In this document: one piece after another, positions 51,327-60,937 of the stretch | Numbering within the stretch: the first letter of the stretch is position 1 | Layout: every line of letters begins with the position of its first letter | Assembly: GCF_026262505.1 (NCBI RefSeq) | Contig: NC_067204.1 | Coordinates: 10,883,797 to 10,947,796, forward strand | From: Trichomonas vaginalis G3 | Lineage: Eukaryota; Parabasalia; Trichomonadida; Trichomonadidae | Length of the DNA: 64,000 nt | Direction of reading: 5' to 3' | Made by a program: the position numbers and the translations under genes | The notes under the pieces: model-generated | The model's input: only the letters and a program-made list of their open reading frames with translations | Told to the model about the DNA's origin: nothing | The model's database searches: none

Positions 51327-51989
51327 ATGTCAGTCGAAGCAAAAACGTTCACGAACAAATCTAATGGCGAAACATTCACAAAAGGCACTTACAACGGTAT
51401 TGAAGTCTTACGTAGAGACAAGGATGGTTATATAAATGTAACAAATATGTGTCAGCAGTTTAGGAAAGACTTTAGAAAGTTGTTGGAAAATAAGTCCTGG
51501 GAAGAGTATTTTAAGGCATTTTGTGAAGAATATACCAACCCGCGGAAAACAGCGGGTTGCTTTTTATACAAGGTTCATGCAGGAATTCCTGATGAAATCA
51601 AACAGGTTAGAGGAACGTATGTAGACCCAAGACTCGTAAACTATATAGCAATGTGGGCTTCTCCAAAATATTGTATAGCAGTTGGAAAAATTATGGACTC
51701 CATAGACAAGAAAGTTCATGAGAAGTTAGATGAAGAAGAACTTGAAGATACAGTAGAGAATGCAAAACCTTTGTTTGAAGAAGAAGTTAGAAAAATGCAT
51801 GAAAAACAAATAGAACATGAACGTGAGATATGTTCTGGTTATAGAGATTCTCCATACGAACTAGACCAATGGGAACAAGAAGATTTAAAGAGAGAATTTA
51901 GAGAATATGAACTCGCTAAGATAACATTAGAAGCTGCAGAAAAGAAGTTAAAAGTTTGGGGTCGTTTTGTACAAAAATATTGTGAGTAA
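51327..51989 (+). CDS. Polinton part: KilA-N protein with coiled coil, copy 2
   Basis: 220 residues, open; same family and layout as 22209-22871 (DGYINVTNMCQQF, YIAMWASPKYC, charged coiled coil). The internal palindrome is present with a changed loop (aacccgc ... gcgggtt). Confidence 0.88.
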   Translation: MSVEAKTFTNKSNGETFTKGTYNGIEVLRRDKDGYINVTNMCQQFRKDFRKLLENKSWEEYFKAFCEEYTNPRKTAGCFLYKVHAGIPDEIKQVRGTYVDPRLVNYIAMWASPKYCIAVGKIMDSIDKKVHEKLDEEELEDTVENAKPLFEEEVRKMHEKQIEHEREICSGYRDSPYELDQWEQEDLKREFREYELAKITLEAAEKKLKVWGRFVQKYCE

Positions 51990-52015
51990 ATGAACCATTT
52001 TTTTTCGACAAAAAT

Positions 52016-52215
52016 ATATTTTAGGGTAGAAGGGTATATCTACCCCGTTTTCTACCCTCTTTTCTACCCTCGTAGAAAACACACAAAACTCTTGAATTTT
52101 GTTGCTGAATTCAATAAAAATATATTTTAGGGTAGAAGGGTATATCTACCCCGTTTTCTACCCTCTTTTCTACCCTCGTAGAAAACACACAAAACTCTTG
52201 AATTTTGTTGCTGAA
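52016..52215. repeat. GGGTA composite palindromes, duplicated block
   Basis: Two GGGTA palindromes at about 52024-52069 and 52130-52178, each followed by cgtagaaaacacacaaaactc, form a tandem duplication of about 107 bp. Positions match AGGTGA sites of copy 1 (22118-22167). Confidence 0.9.
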
Positions 52216-52253
52216 TTCAATAAAAAAATATTTTTTATTTTTATTGTAAGAAC

Positions 52254-53132
52254 ATGTTAGCAACAACAGCACCAAACTCGTTAGTCATGAACCCAACTTC
52301 AATGTTAGTAGAGATGAAAAGCTTCATTCCTTCTTCATATACTTTCGAAACAGAAATCCAGAAGATAAAGCAAGAACTTCTCCAAGGAGATTTAGACTGT
52401 AGTGCAAAAGATGAAACAAATGAACAGTATCTTTATGAAATGCAAGATATTATAGACCATTTGCCTAAACTACCTGAAATACAACAACAAAAACTCACTA
52501 TTCCAGAATTCGATGAAATTGAAGTCAGACTGACTGACTCAGTAGAAATAAAGAAGTTCATACGAAAGGTAAACTATGAGTTTCTTGGATTTCATTGCAA
52601 CCACAAAGTCATTGACATATATAAATCTGAAGAATTTAAGACCTACGACAACTTTGTTTCGTTAGTTGCTGAGTGTGTCTTGCAGATAAGAGATAAAGAT
52701 AGAAGAGGTAAGATATGGAATGAACAGATAAAACCCGCAACTTTTGAGTTAAAGAGAGCAATTGACGCCTTACTTGTTTTAGCAGGACAAATTTCAGAAT
52801 ATAACGCAAAAATGAACTCACAATGTTCAAAATGTAAAGCAGCAACAAGGAAATATAACTACTCCGTCAAAGAGATAGAAAGAATGAGAAAAGACCATAC
52901 TGACTTAAAGAAAGAAGTAGAGAAACCAGCAGAAGATAAAATGGACATGTTGACATTTCTGAACAAAAACTATCCAACTGCTAACGATTTCCTTCTTTCA
53001 GATGTCAAGAAGAAATATAAAGAAACCTTCGGCATAGTTAAAATTTTTGATATCCTTCGTGAAGAAATAGAAGCTACAAAACTGTTTAAAGTCATGAACC
53101 ATCACAACATATACCATGTAAAACGCTTATAA
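52254..53132 (+). CDS. Polinton part: unknown 292-residue protein, copy 2
   Basis: Open; related to the 304-residue protein at 21122-22036 along its length, more diverged than most parts. It keeps the CSKCKAATRKYNYSVKEIER segment. Class A motif upstream. Confidence 0.65.
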   Translation: MLATTAPNSLVMNPTSMLVEMKSFIPSSYTFETEIQKIKQELLQGDLDCSAKDETNEQYLYEMQDIIDHLPKLPEIQQQKLTIPEFDEIEVRLTDSVEIKKFIRKVNYEFLGFHCNHKVIDIYKSEEFKTYDNFVSLVAECVLQIRDKDRRGKIWNEQIKPATFELKRAIDALLVLAGQISEYNAKMNSQCSKCKAATRKYNYSVKEIERMRKDHTDLKKEVEKPAEDKMDMLTFLNKNYPTANDFLLSDVKKKYKETFGIVKIFDILREEIEATKLFKVMNHHNIYHVKRL

Positions 53133-53140
53133 AATAACTG

Positions 53141-53560
53141 GGGTAGAAAAGAGGGTAGAAAACGGGGTAGATATACCCTTCTACCCTAAAATATATTTTT
53201 GCTGAATTCTGAGTAAAATTCTGAGTAAAATATATTTTAGGGCTTGTGTCAAACCGTTGAGTTTTCACAAAATTTAAAAAATAACGTTTACCATGTGAAA
53301 CGTTTATAAAATAACTGGGGTAGAAATGAGGGTAGAAAACGGGGTAGATATACCCTTCTACCCTAAAATATATTTTTGCTGAATTCTGAGTAAAATTCTG
53401 AGTAAAATATATTTAGGGCTTGTGTCAAACCGTTGAGTTTTCACAAAATTTAAAAAATAACGTTTACCATGTGAAACGTTTATAAAATAACTGGGGTAGA
53501 AATGAGGGTAGAAAAGGGGGTAGATATACCCTTCTACCCTAAAATATATTTTTGCTGAAA
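53141..53560. repeat. tandem block of GGGTA palindromes
   Basis: Three palindromes (about 53141-53187, 53319-53367, 53494-53542) lie in repeat units of about 175 bp that also contain aaataacgtttaccatgtgaaac, a copy of the end of the preceding gene. No gene is seen in this stretch. Confidence 0.9.
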
Positions 53561-53654
53561 AAAATGACCAAATTTCATGAATTTCCTTAAGATAGAAAAT
53601 AAAAGCTAGTTTTTTTAAAATATTTTTTTTTATTTTGTATGTAAGAACAGGAAA

Positions 53655-54267
53655 TGTCAAACACTGAGTTTGAAACAGTTAGAAAGATAGACAATGACAC
53701 CAAAAATGGTTAGAATTGGTGATTTAAACGTAAGATACTCAAAGAAATACAACAAATATTCTTTGTCAGACATTATATCTCCATCTGGAAAAGAAAACAA
53801 ACGACTGGGTTAAAATTGCTTCAACTCAGAAAATTTTGACAAGAAATCCTGAGCTTATGATATCGGTAAGATTTCATGGAACTACAGCATATCTTATAGA
53901 CAAAAGTCTTATACCAGTAGTTTTGTTCTGGTTAGACCCAGTTGTTGGATATAATTTCATAACATATGGTTCATTCGACTCAGAACGTTGCAGTGAAGGC
54001 TTACTTTACATCGTTCAGAAACCGAAAGACTTCAATACAAAGAGATATAAGATAGGAAGAACATTTAATATAACTAAAAGATATGACTCTACAGTCAATA
54101 GAGTTAAGGTTGTGTTTGTTAACGATATGAGAGCTGCAGAAACAGAACTGCTTGAAAAGTTTGAGAAAATGTATGGTGCTCCCACGAAAGGTAAAGAAAC
54201 GTTTGAAGTAGATGAGATAGATAAAGCTATAAAATTATTTGACGAAGTTGCTGAAAAATACATGTAA
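53655..54267 (+). pseudogene. Polinton part: T5orf172 protein, copy 2
   Basis: Counterpart of 20102-20713, with the same T5orf172 words (KRYKIGRTFNITKRYD, GKETFEVDEIDKAIKLF). Class A motif and TGTAAGAACA upstream. Not intact in this copy. Confidence 0.78.
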
Positions 54268-54355
54268 AGCGTTTATTTTTGGTCTTTTATACAAGATAGA
54301 AAATAACGCTAATTTTATTTTTTTTTATTTTTTTATCCGGAATATAAAGACAGAT

Positions 54356-55196
54356 ATGTCAACAACAGAGAACACAACAACAGTTATAGTCCATGAAGCC
54401 ATAAATGAAGAATACGAGTACATACAGTTTAACAAACAACTTCGTCTCATTCGTTCGGTCAAAGACGATATGTACCAAATGCAAAGTATTTTGACAGCAT
54501 GTTTTGCTCCAGATACTAAGCTTCCTAAAGACTGGTTTAGGAACCAAAGCACACAAGAACTTTTGAGCGAAGCACAGCGAGACATACTTTTTTCTGAAAA
54601 CAGTGAAGAACAGCGAGTAGGGAAGAAACCCCAGTCGCCAAAACTCTATGAAAATCGTGAAAAAATTGCCAAACGGTTTGAGAGGATATTATGTACATAG
54701 ACTTCTTGTAAATGCTGTTGCAATGTGGGCTTCGCCTCGTTATGCTTGGAATATTTACAGACTTCTTGACGAAATTCATAGACAAGAACGTGAAGAGCTA
54801 GAGAACAAGCTTGAAGCAAAAGACAAAAACATACAGAAAAGAATACCACGTTCGGTACCAAAAGGAAAGGAAAAGAACTATAAGTATATGATTTATACTG
54901 AAGAGATGGAAAATGAAGAAGACAGAGATATGGTTATGTTGCATTTAGTCAGAAGAAACAACAAAAGCTTTTACGACCTTGCTAAGATTTACAAATCTGA
55001 CAGAAATTGGTTCTATCGCGAAAACTTACCGATTTCAATGACACCAAATGAAGATGTGAAACAAATAGTTCAAGATACTCTTCCTCAAACACACTATGAC
55101 ATCAAAGGTTGTACAATACTTACCTTCAAAGAAGATTTGCCATTGTTAAAGGAAAAAATAACAGAGTATTTTGACAACTTCAAACAAGCAGAGTAA
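54356..55196 (+). pseudogene. Polinton part: KilA-N plus DUF3627 protein, copy 2
   Basis: Counterpart of 18710-19535. The KilA-N words (YYVHRLLVNAVAMWASPRYA) and the DUF3627-type end (YMIYTEEMENEEDRDMVMLH) are recognisable. The only KilA-N gene of this group in copy 2. Not intact in this copy. Confidence 0.78.
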
Positions 55197-55284
55197 ATTG
55201 CACTCTTTATTTTTCAAGCTTGACTTCAGATGGCTCAGGTAGCTCTATAAGGTAAATTGTCTTGTCAAATCCTTCTGGCATTCC

Positions 55285-55520
55285 GAGTCCTTCCATCCGA
55301 CAGAAAAATATTTTCCCGACAACTGGAAAAAAATTTCCCGACAACTGGAAAAAAATTTCCCGACAACTGGAAAAATTTTTCCTGTTGTTCGTCCGTAAAC
55401 CATTCAAATTTTCGAAAATTGAGAACTTTTTTCCATCCGACAGGAAAATTTTTTCCATCCGACAGGAAAATTTTTTCCATCCGACAGGAAAAGTTCTTCC
55501 TTCCGACAGGACACAAACGG
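55285..55520 (-). repeat. minisatellite of 22-23 bp, copy 2
   Basis: Same kind of array as 18350-18640, here with ttttcccgacaactggaaaa and tttttccatccgacaggaaa units in a different order and number. It lies just after the ATPase gene. Confidence 0.88.
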
Positions 55521-55630
55521 AGGACTGACGTTCCTCTTCCTGAATGTCTTCCAAAGCCAGAAGAACCGAAAGCTGCAGAACCACAACAGACTAAGACTCA
55601 AACAAGTAGGGTAGATGCACTCTTTATTTT

Positions 55631-56608
55631 TCAAGCTTGACTTTTTACAATTTGAACTTTGTTCGCGTAGATGTGAATTCTGAAAGAAGTATGAGGGTCT
55701 TGTATGACTTTGTACTTCTCCCATAGTTCATGTCTGTCAAACTTACCTGCCATGGACTCTTTCATAAGTTCCATGAAATCGTCTTCGGACAATCCAGGGA
55801 AAAGTATGATATCAGTAAGTATTCTCTTTACATCCTTACTTAAACTCTTTGCTGTCTGTACACAAATGACAACTGAGATGTTAAAGTGTCTGAGCTTCTT
55901 GAGAATTCGACACATATCTTGTTCTCTATTCTTAAGCAAAGGATGAGAAGCAAAGTCATCTAAGATAAGAAGACATCTGTGAGGGTAAGTCTTCCAATCG
56001 TAAGATTGCAATTTCTTCGAAATGTATTCTATCTCTTTCTGTTTGTTTCTGAAGTGTTTCTTCTCTAATATTCTCTGCATTTCCTCATTTGGGTCTTTAA
56101 ACTTCGAATTGACATACTCATTTATAGCATTGTACTTCAAAACTCTTCTTTGGTACTTCTTTATCCAATCCAACAACTCAGAGTCTTTTATACATACTAA
56201 CTTAGACTTTTTTATAATATCTTTGAACGAATTGACGGTTTGGTCAAATTGACCCGAAGTACTACAAATGACAACTAACTCATAGAATGGGTTCTTCTCA
56301 TCTAGTTCTTGTTGTTGTGCAGCCATTTTAAGATAAGTGAAAGTCTTACCCGACCCAGGTGGTGCGATTAGACCTGTTATACCATTCTGAGCAAATAAGA
56401 ACTTGTCATGTATAGGCTTTATCTGAGCATTTTCTAACTTCCTCTTGTTCTTGTTTAAAACATTCTCAAATTTCTTGTCAATGTCAGCAAACTTTTTTTC
56501 TAACATATTTTTAGAAAAATTAAAATTTTTATCTTTTTGAAAATGTCTAGCGATTTCGCTATCTATATTCGAGACAAGCTTTTTGACAGCAAAACATCTG
56601 TCGACCAT
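55631..56608 (-). CDS. Polinton part: A32-type packaging ATPase, copy 2
   Basis: 325 residues, open, six differences from copy 1. Walker A APPGSGKT and Walker B CLLILDDFAS are kept. Its start overlaps the divergent gene at 56537-57001. Confidence 0.9.
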   Translation of the reverse strand: MVDRCFAVKKLVSNIDSEIARHFQKDKNFNFSKNMLEKKFADIDKKFENVLNKNKRKLENAQIKPIHDKFLFAQNGITGLIAPPGSGKTFTYLKMAAQQQELDEKNPFYELVVICSTSGQFDQTVNSFKDIIKKSKLVCIKDSELLDWIKKYQRRVLKYNAINEYVNSKFKDPNEEMQRILEKKHFRNKQKEIEYISKKLQSYDWKTYPHRCLLILDDFASHPLLKNREQDMCRILKKLRHFNISVVICVQTAKSLSKDVKRILTDIILFPGLSEDDFMELMKESMAGKFDRHELWEKYKVIQDPHTSFRIHIYANKVQIVKSQA

Positions 56609-57001
56609 AAAATCTTACATAGTGTAAACAAGAAAGGGGAATTTGTTCTAAAGTTCTGTTTCTGGGAATATGACAAGAACCATAAAACCTTAAGCAGAGC
56701 AGTCTTAAAATTTGTCAATGACAGACTTGTTGACAGAGATGACGCCGATTGGAAAGATGAAGTCCAACAAAAGTTCTTAGAATGCAAAGAAGACACATGC
56801 GCTGTTCTTGAAGATGAAATAGGAAACAGAATAGAAGAGCTATTAAAGGACAAAGAACTTTTACAAAAATATGGTTCTGAGAAGTTTGACATAACTCCAC
56901 CAGAGAAGAAGAAGAAGAAGAGAGAAAAAAGAAAAAAGAAAGTAGAAGAAGAGAAAAAAGAACCTGAACCAGTTCCAGAGAAAAAGAAATTTGACATGTA
57001 A
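56537..57001 (+). CDS. Polinton part: unknown 154-residue protein with charged tail
   Basis: Open. The first 72 bases overlap the ATPase start on the other strand; a second Met two codons in (56543) is an equally good start. Globular N-terminal 110 residues (HSVNKKGEFVLKFCFWEYDK, LEDEIGNRIEELLKDKELL) and a Lys/Glu/Pro tail ending KKFDM. Conserved in copy 1. Function unknown. Confidence 0.6.
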   Translation: MKMSSDFAIYIRDKLFDSKTSVDHKILHSVNKKGEFVLKFCFWEYDKNHKTLSRAVLKFVNDRLVDRDDADWKDEVQQKFLECKEDTCAVLEDEIGNRIEELLKDKELLQKYGSEKFDITPPEKKKKKREKRKKKVEEEKKEPEPVPEKKKFDM

Positions 57002-57017
57002 AAATAAAATTTTATTT

Positions 57018-57437
57018 TTAGAACATTTCTGGGTCAATGTCAATGTTCTCTTCCTCTTTAGGAGCAAACACTGGCTTAGACTCTAAAATCTTTTTACCCA
57101 ATTTACCTTGAACTTCAACTATCTTAGACTCATAATATTCATAGTCGTCTGCTTTCTTTGGTTCATAAGGTATAACAAGTTTGTATGCTTTGCCTTCTTT
57201 AAGGTTTGAAAACCTTCTGTCAAAATTTTCTTTGACTGCTAACAAACCTTCTATGTCTAAGTCTTCAAATTTCGCACCATTTTTAGTCACAACAGCAAAC
57301 TTAACGGGTTCGATGTTCCAAACTTTGTCAAATGTAGACTTTTCAAAATGGTAGAAGTAAACATTCAAATATGTGAATGGAGCTAACTTATCTTTGACTT
57401 CTGTCATATATTTGTTGACTGAAATATATTTCGTCAT
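57018..57437 (-). CDS. Polinton part: unknown 139-residue protein
   Basis: Open; begins MTKYISVNKYMTEVKDKLAP after a class A motif ending TATCCGATAGAAAAG, the same leader as the next two genes upstream. Mixed alpha/beta, acidic C-terminus (EEENIDIDPEMF). Small and next to the helicase. It could be a single-strand-binding or accessory replication protein, but I see no decisive motif. Confidence 0.6.
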   Translation of the reverse strand: MTKYISVNKYMTEVKDKLAPFTYLNVYFYHFEKSTFDKVWNIEPVKFAVVTKNGAKFEDLDIEGLLAVKENFDRRFSNLKEGKAYKLVIPYEPKKADDYEYYESKIVEVQGKLGKKILESKPVFAPKEEENIDIDPEMF

Positions 57438-57486
57438 CTTTTCTATCGGATAAAAAAATATTTTTTTTAAAATTTACTCATAAAAA

Positions 57487-57807
57487 TTATTTCTTTCTAT
57501 ATTTGCCATTCCGAACTTCGAAAAGATGTTTTATACCAGCATAGAATTTTTCTCTAGAGCTTGGTCTTTTATTGTTTTCATAACAATATTTTCTATATTC
57601 TTCATATAAAGCCTTTTTTTCATACATTTCATAAGGACAATCTAACCAGAATAGCGCATATCCATTTTCGTTATCTAGGTCTCTATATGTTTCTTCTGTT
57701 TGTAGAATTTCGCTTTCTCTATTTAGTTCTATGTCTATATATTGTGGCTTAAAAAGATGTGGGCAAGAAGGGTCTGGCGCTATGTAAAAAGTTAATTTTT
57801 CTGTCAT
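57487..57807 (-). CDS. Polinton part: 106-residue stand-alone relative of the helicase C-terminal domain
   Basis: Open; only in copy 2. Its last 55 residues (KKALYEEYRKYCYENNKRPSSREKFYAGIKHLFEVRNGKYRKK) align with the helicase end (ERSLYDSYKQYCQEYGYMTASKRTFLANVKNLLDVQNGVYTKK). The N-terminal half is unrelated. It has the same leader and class A motif as its neighbours. It looks like a duplicated winged-helix-type DNA-binding domain given its own promoter; function is inference. Confidence 0.7.
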   Translation of the reverse strand: MTEKLTFYIAPDPSCPHLFKPQYIDIELNRESEILQTEETYRDLDNENGYALFWLDCPYEMYEKKALYEEYRKYCYENNKRPSSREKFYAGIKHLFEVRNGKYRKK

Positions 57808-57842
57808 CTTTTCTATCGGATAAAAAAATATTTTTTTTAAAT

Positions 57843-59079
57843 TTACTCAGAAAAATTTTTCTTTGTATATACGCCGTTCTGAACATCTAAAAGATTTTTG
57901 ACATTTGCCAAGAATGTACGTTTAGAAGCTGCCATATAACCATACTCTTGACAATATTGTTTATATGAATCGTACAATGACCTTTCATCTAAACACTCAA
58001 AGTTAGTCTCATCTATAAACAGTTCATATACACTCTTGTTTGCTTCTAACAACGTTTGTCTTTCTTCGGTATGTGGAATTTGTCTTGGATTGAACTTTGA
58101 AATATCTAATGTCATGAAATATGAGAACAAGTGGTTGTAAAAGTCAGGTGTCAAAGTTTCTGCTAAGTCGTCAAAATATTCTGTATCTTGCATATGAGAA
58201 TCTGACGTTCTGACAACTACATATCTTCTGTCAGAACTTTCTAACTTCATCGGAACAGTATTGTTTGAAACCATGATGAAATTTGCAACATTTTCACAAA
58301 CTCTTTGGTCTTTATATTTTCTTTCAACAACTCCAACTTTGTCTGTTATAAGACTCTTCAAAGCATCTGAGTTCAAAACTTTTGTTGTATCTATATACTT
58401 TGAAGTTCATTGCAAACTATAAGTTTCATATTCTCTATTGAGGAGTTAAACTTGCCACAGATGTTTTCTAAGTTTGTCATATTCGGATTCGAATAACCTT
58501 CTAACAGTTTGCATAAGATATCTGTAAAGAAAGTATTCTTACCAGTTCCTTGTTTTCCAATTATAATGAGAGCAGTTTCATTTTTAGCACTTGGATGTTG
58601 TAAGATGTTTGCAAACCAACATAAGATATACTCATAAACCTTTCGTTTCCATTGCATATAATTTCTTTGACATGGTCTAACCAAGCTTCTATAATATTTT
58701 CTTTCCATTCTACTTGTTCATATTTATATCCAGTGAAGATAGAATAGAAGTTTGGAGAAGGTGTATAAAACTTTATACCACGAACTGAAAAATCTTCTAA
58801 CTTTGACAATAAGATATCCCAAGCATCTAACATCTTCATGCCAACTTGTACGACTTTTATTTTCTTAAGTTTCTGTCTACATTCTTGTTCTGAAACTATT
58901 GTTGCTCTTGGTTTGTTAAAGACAACATCCCATTCTTTCATAACATAACATTCTGGGGCAGAGTCGACATAAATGACTAAACGTTTCAAATTCTCGACTG
59001 CTTTGTTATAGTCTCTAAATGGACACATATTTCTGAAGGCTTGGAAGTCATAAAAATCTGAAACATCTATTCTGTACAT
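57843..59079 (-). pseudogene. Polinton part: SF3 helicase, copy 2
   Basis: Counterpart of 15178-16412, with the same lead-in, GKQGTGK Walker A and C-terminal winged-helix-like domain. Class A motif upstream. Not intact in this copy. Confidence 0.85.
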
Positions 59080-59108
59080 TTTTATAAAAATAAAAAAAAA
59101 TATTTTTT

Positions 59109-59915
59109 TTATTCTTGACTTTGTTGTTGCATTTGTTCCATTTGTTGCATTTGTTGTTCTTGAGCTATTTGTTGTTGAAGTTGTTCTTGTAGTACAATAC
59201 TTTCACCAGTTGCATCTTCCAATTCGAAACTTTCTGCCGTCATTGACAAATACATAGGACATAAAAGTTTTACAGGAACAAAGTTTGCGTCAACTAAGGT
59301 TAAGTTTATGTTTGCTAAAGTGTTTGAGTTTACTAAAGCTGAAAATTCTGCATTCGAATGAACAATAGGCAAACCAGCAGAGAAAGTGTTGTTTATACGC
59401 ATGAGTATCTTTTGGTCATAGTAGTTTCTGTCGACATTCGAATAGCACTTTGAACCTAAGTTTGAAACAATATATAAAATAGGTGTGCTTAAAGTCAATG
59501 GAATAGATAGACCTTGTATGACACCTTTTCCTGTTATAGGAAACTGTTGGTAGTAAAAACCAGATATAAGTTTTGTATTATAGCTCATATCGTTTATACT
59601 AAACTCAGTCGGACATCCAAACATAATGAAACCTGCTCTAGTTGCAGCACATGTTACATCCGTCCTTAAAGTATTAAATAAGTCAACAAAACCTGTTGGT
59701 GGTATATCTGAGTAAGTATCTTCAAAGAAGTATTTTTTACCATTCACAACAATAAAATCTTCTGGTGTCAAAAGAGCAAAACAGGCTTTAGTCGTCATCG
59801 TGTTTAAGGTCAGTTTACAATATCGTCCTTGAGGACTTTGTAAGTTTGTTGTTATAGAATTATATGACTCAGGGTTTTTAGTCGTAATAGTATAAACCAC
59901 TATGTCTTCTGCCAT
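59109..59915 (-). CDS. Polinton part: probable minor capsid (penton) protein, copy 2
   Basis: 268 residues, open, beta-rich, Thr/Ser/Asn-rich, Gln/Met-rich tail. Its start overlaps the end of the next gene (59900-60499) by a few bases. Candidate single jelly-roll penton by size and place between helicase and capsid genes. A profile or structure comparison would decide it. Confidence 0.48.
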   Translation of the reverse strand: MAEDIVVYTITTKNPESYNSITTNLQSPQGRYCKLTLNTMTTKACFALLTPEDFIVVNGKKYFFEDTYSDIPPTGFVDLFNTLRTDVTCAATRAGFIMFGCPTEFSINDMSYNTKLISGFYYQQFPITGKGVIQGLSIPLTLSTPILYIVSNLGSKCYSNVDRNYYDQKILMRINNTFSAGLPIVHSNAEFSALVNSNTLANINLTLVDANFVPVKLLCPMYLSMTAESFELEDATGESIVLQEQLQQQIAQEQQMQQMEQMQQQSQE

Positions 59916-60499
59916 TTACTTAGCAAAAATTTTAATGAAATGTTGTGGTCGTCAAATATTTTTATAACGTCTGGGAAACTATACTTTAAGTTCAACGTTT
60001 CACCTCCTTTCATAACGTATATCTTGTCAATGACATTATATGAAACACCACAGCAACTAACGTCGGGTTCTATTTCTTTGATGTTTATATCGTCTGCCTC
60101 TGTCAAAAGTTTCAATAGTTCTTTCAAAACTTCATGAGGTGCGATGACATATGAGTTCACTTTTACAGGGTTGTGTTCGACCAAGTTTAACATTATACCC
60201 AAAGCCTGACAAATCTTCTCCTGAGTTTTAAGTTTGTCTTTAAGTTGTTGGTAGTCGTTTCGAATATCTGCAACAGAACTTAAGTCTCTGCTAACTTCAG
60301 GGTATGTTGGTTGTTCTTTTACAGGAACTATTGTTATACCATCTTCGTCTTCGTATGGTTTCCCCACTTCAACATCTCTTTCTTTGACATTGACAACAAC
60401 ACTTTGACTGTTTGTTTGAGTTGGTGAATTTAACTTCACATCTGCCACCGCCATTAAACCTTTTGAAACACTTACGCTTCTATTTTTCGGAAATGACAT
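59900..60499 (-). CDS. Polinton part: unknown 199-residue protein next to the capsid gene
   Basis: Open from the Met at 60499 (MSFPKNRSVSVSKGLM); the in-frame sequence upstream of it covers the divergent neighbour and is not used. Contains SSVADIRNDYQQLKDKLKTQEK (probable coiled coil) and an alpha/beta C-terminal part with two Cys (EPDVSCCGVSYNVIDKIYVM). No family recognised. Confidence 0.6.
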   Translation of the reverse strand: MSFPKNRSVSVSKGLMAVADVKLNSPTQTNSQSVVVNVKERDVEVGKPYEDEDGITIVPVKEQPTYPEVSRDLSSVADIRNDYQQLKDKLKTQEKICQALGIMLNLVEHNPVKVNSYVIAPHEVLKELLKLLTEADDINIKEIEPDVSCCGVSYNVIDKIYVMKGGETLNLKYSFPDVIKIFDDHNISLKFLLSKWQKT

Positions 60500-60517
60500 T
60501 TTACTTAGAATAAAAAG
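60500..60517. promoter_or_regulatory. 18-bp bidirectional promoter
   Basis: tttacttagaataaaaag separates two divergent ATGs and is close to its own reverse complement, like the gaps at 28049-28066 and 45555-45572. Confidence 0.55.
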
Positions 60518-60937
60518 ATGGACGTATTTGAGTATCTCTTCGAATTGAAGCAGAACAAAGTTTACACACACAAACAATACAAATACATTGACAGAATAGT
60601 TCTTTATACAAACAATGGTAAATGTTATAGAATAGCAGTCTTTGCTGAACCAAAATATTTTCATAAAGCAAAGAAAGTTGGTATAACTGAAATGGTGAAA
60701 GTTCTTGAAGCAGACAAAAATATAACAACAAAACTTACAGATATTTCTAAAGGTAAGTTTATCTTACAATTTTATGTCAAAACTGGCGTACTGTCAATAT
60801 TTGACGGAGAGAAGTCAGTTCAAGAACAACTTACTGACCTGCTGCCAAAATCTGCTCGATGGAAGCTGTCGTTATACCAATCTGAGGAGCCCCAGCAGGT
60901 TTCATCGAACGAATTTTCAAAAGAGCATCTTCCGTGA
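60518..60937 (+). CDS. Polinton part: unknown 139-residue protein opposite the capsid gene end
   Basis: Open; MDVFEYLFELKQNKVYTHKQ start. Mixed alpha/beta with KFILQFYVKTGVLSIFDGEKS. The 3' part overlaps the capsid gene end on the other strand. Conserved in copy 1 at 13383-13753. Family not recognised. Confidence 0.55.
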   Translation: MDVFEYLFELKQNKVYTHKQYKYIDRIVLYTNNGKCYRIAVFAEPKYFHKAKKVGITEMVKVLEADKNITTKLTDISKGKFILQFYVKTGVLSIFDGEKSVQEQLTDLLPKSARWKLSLYQSEEPQQVSSNEFSKEHLP

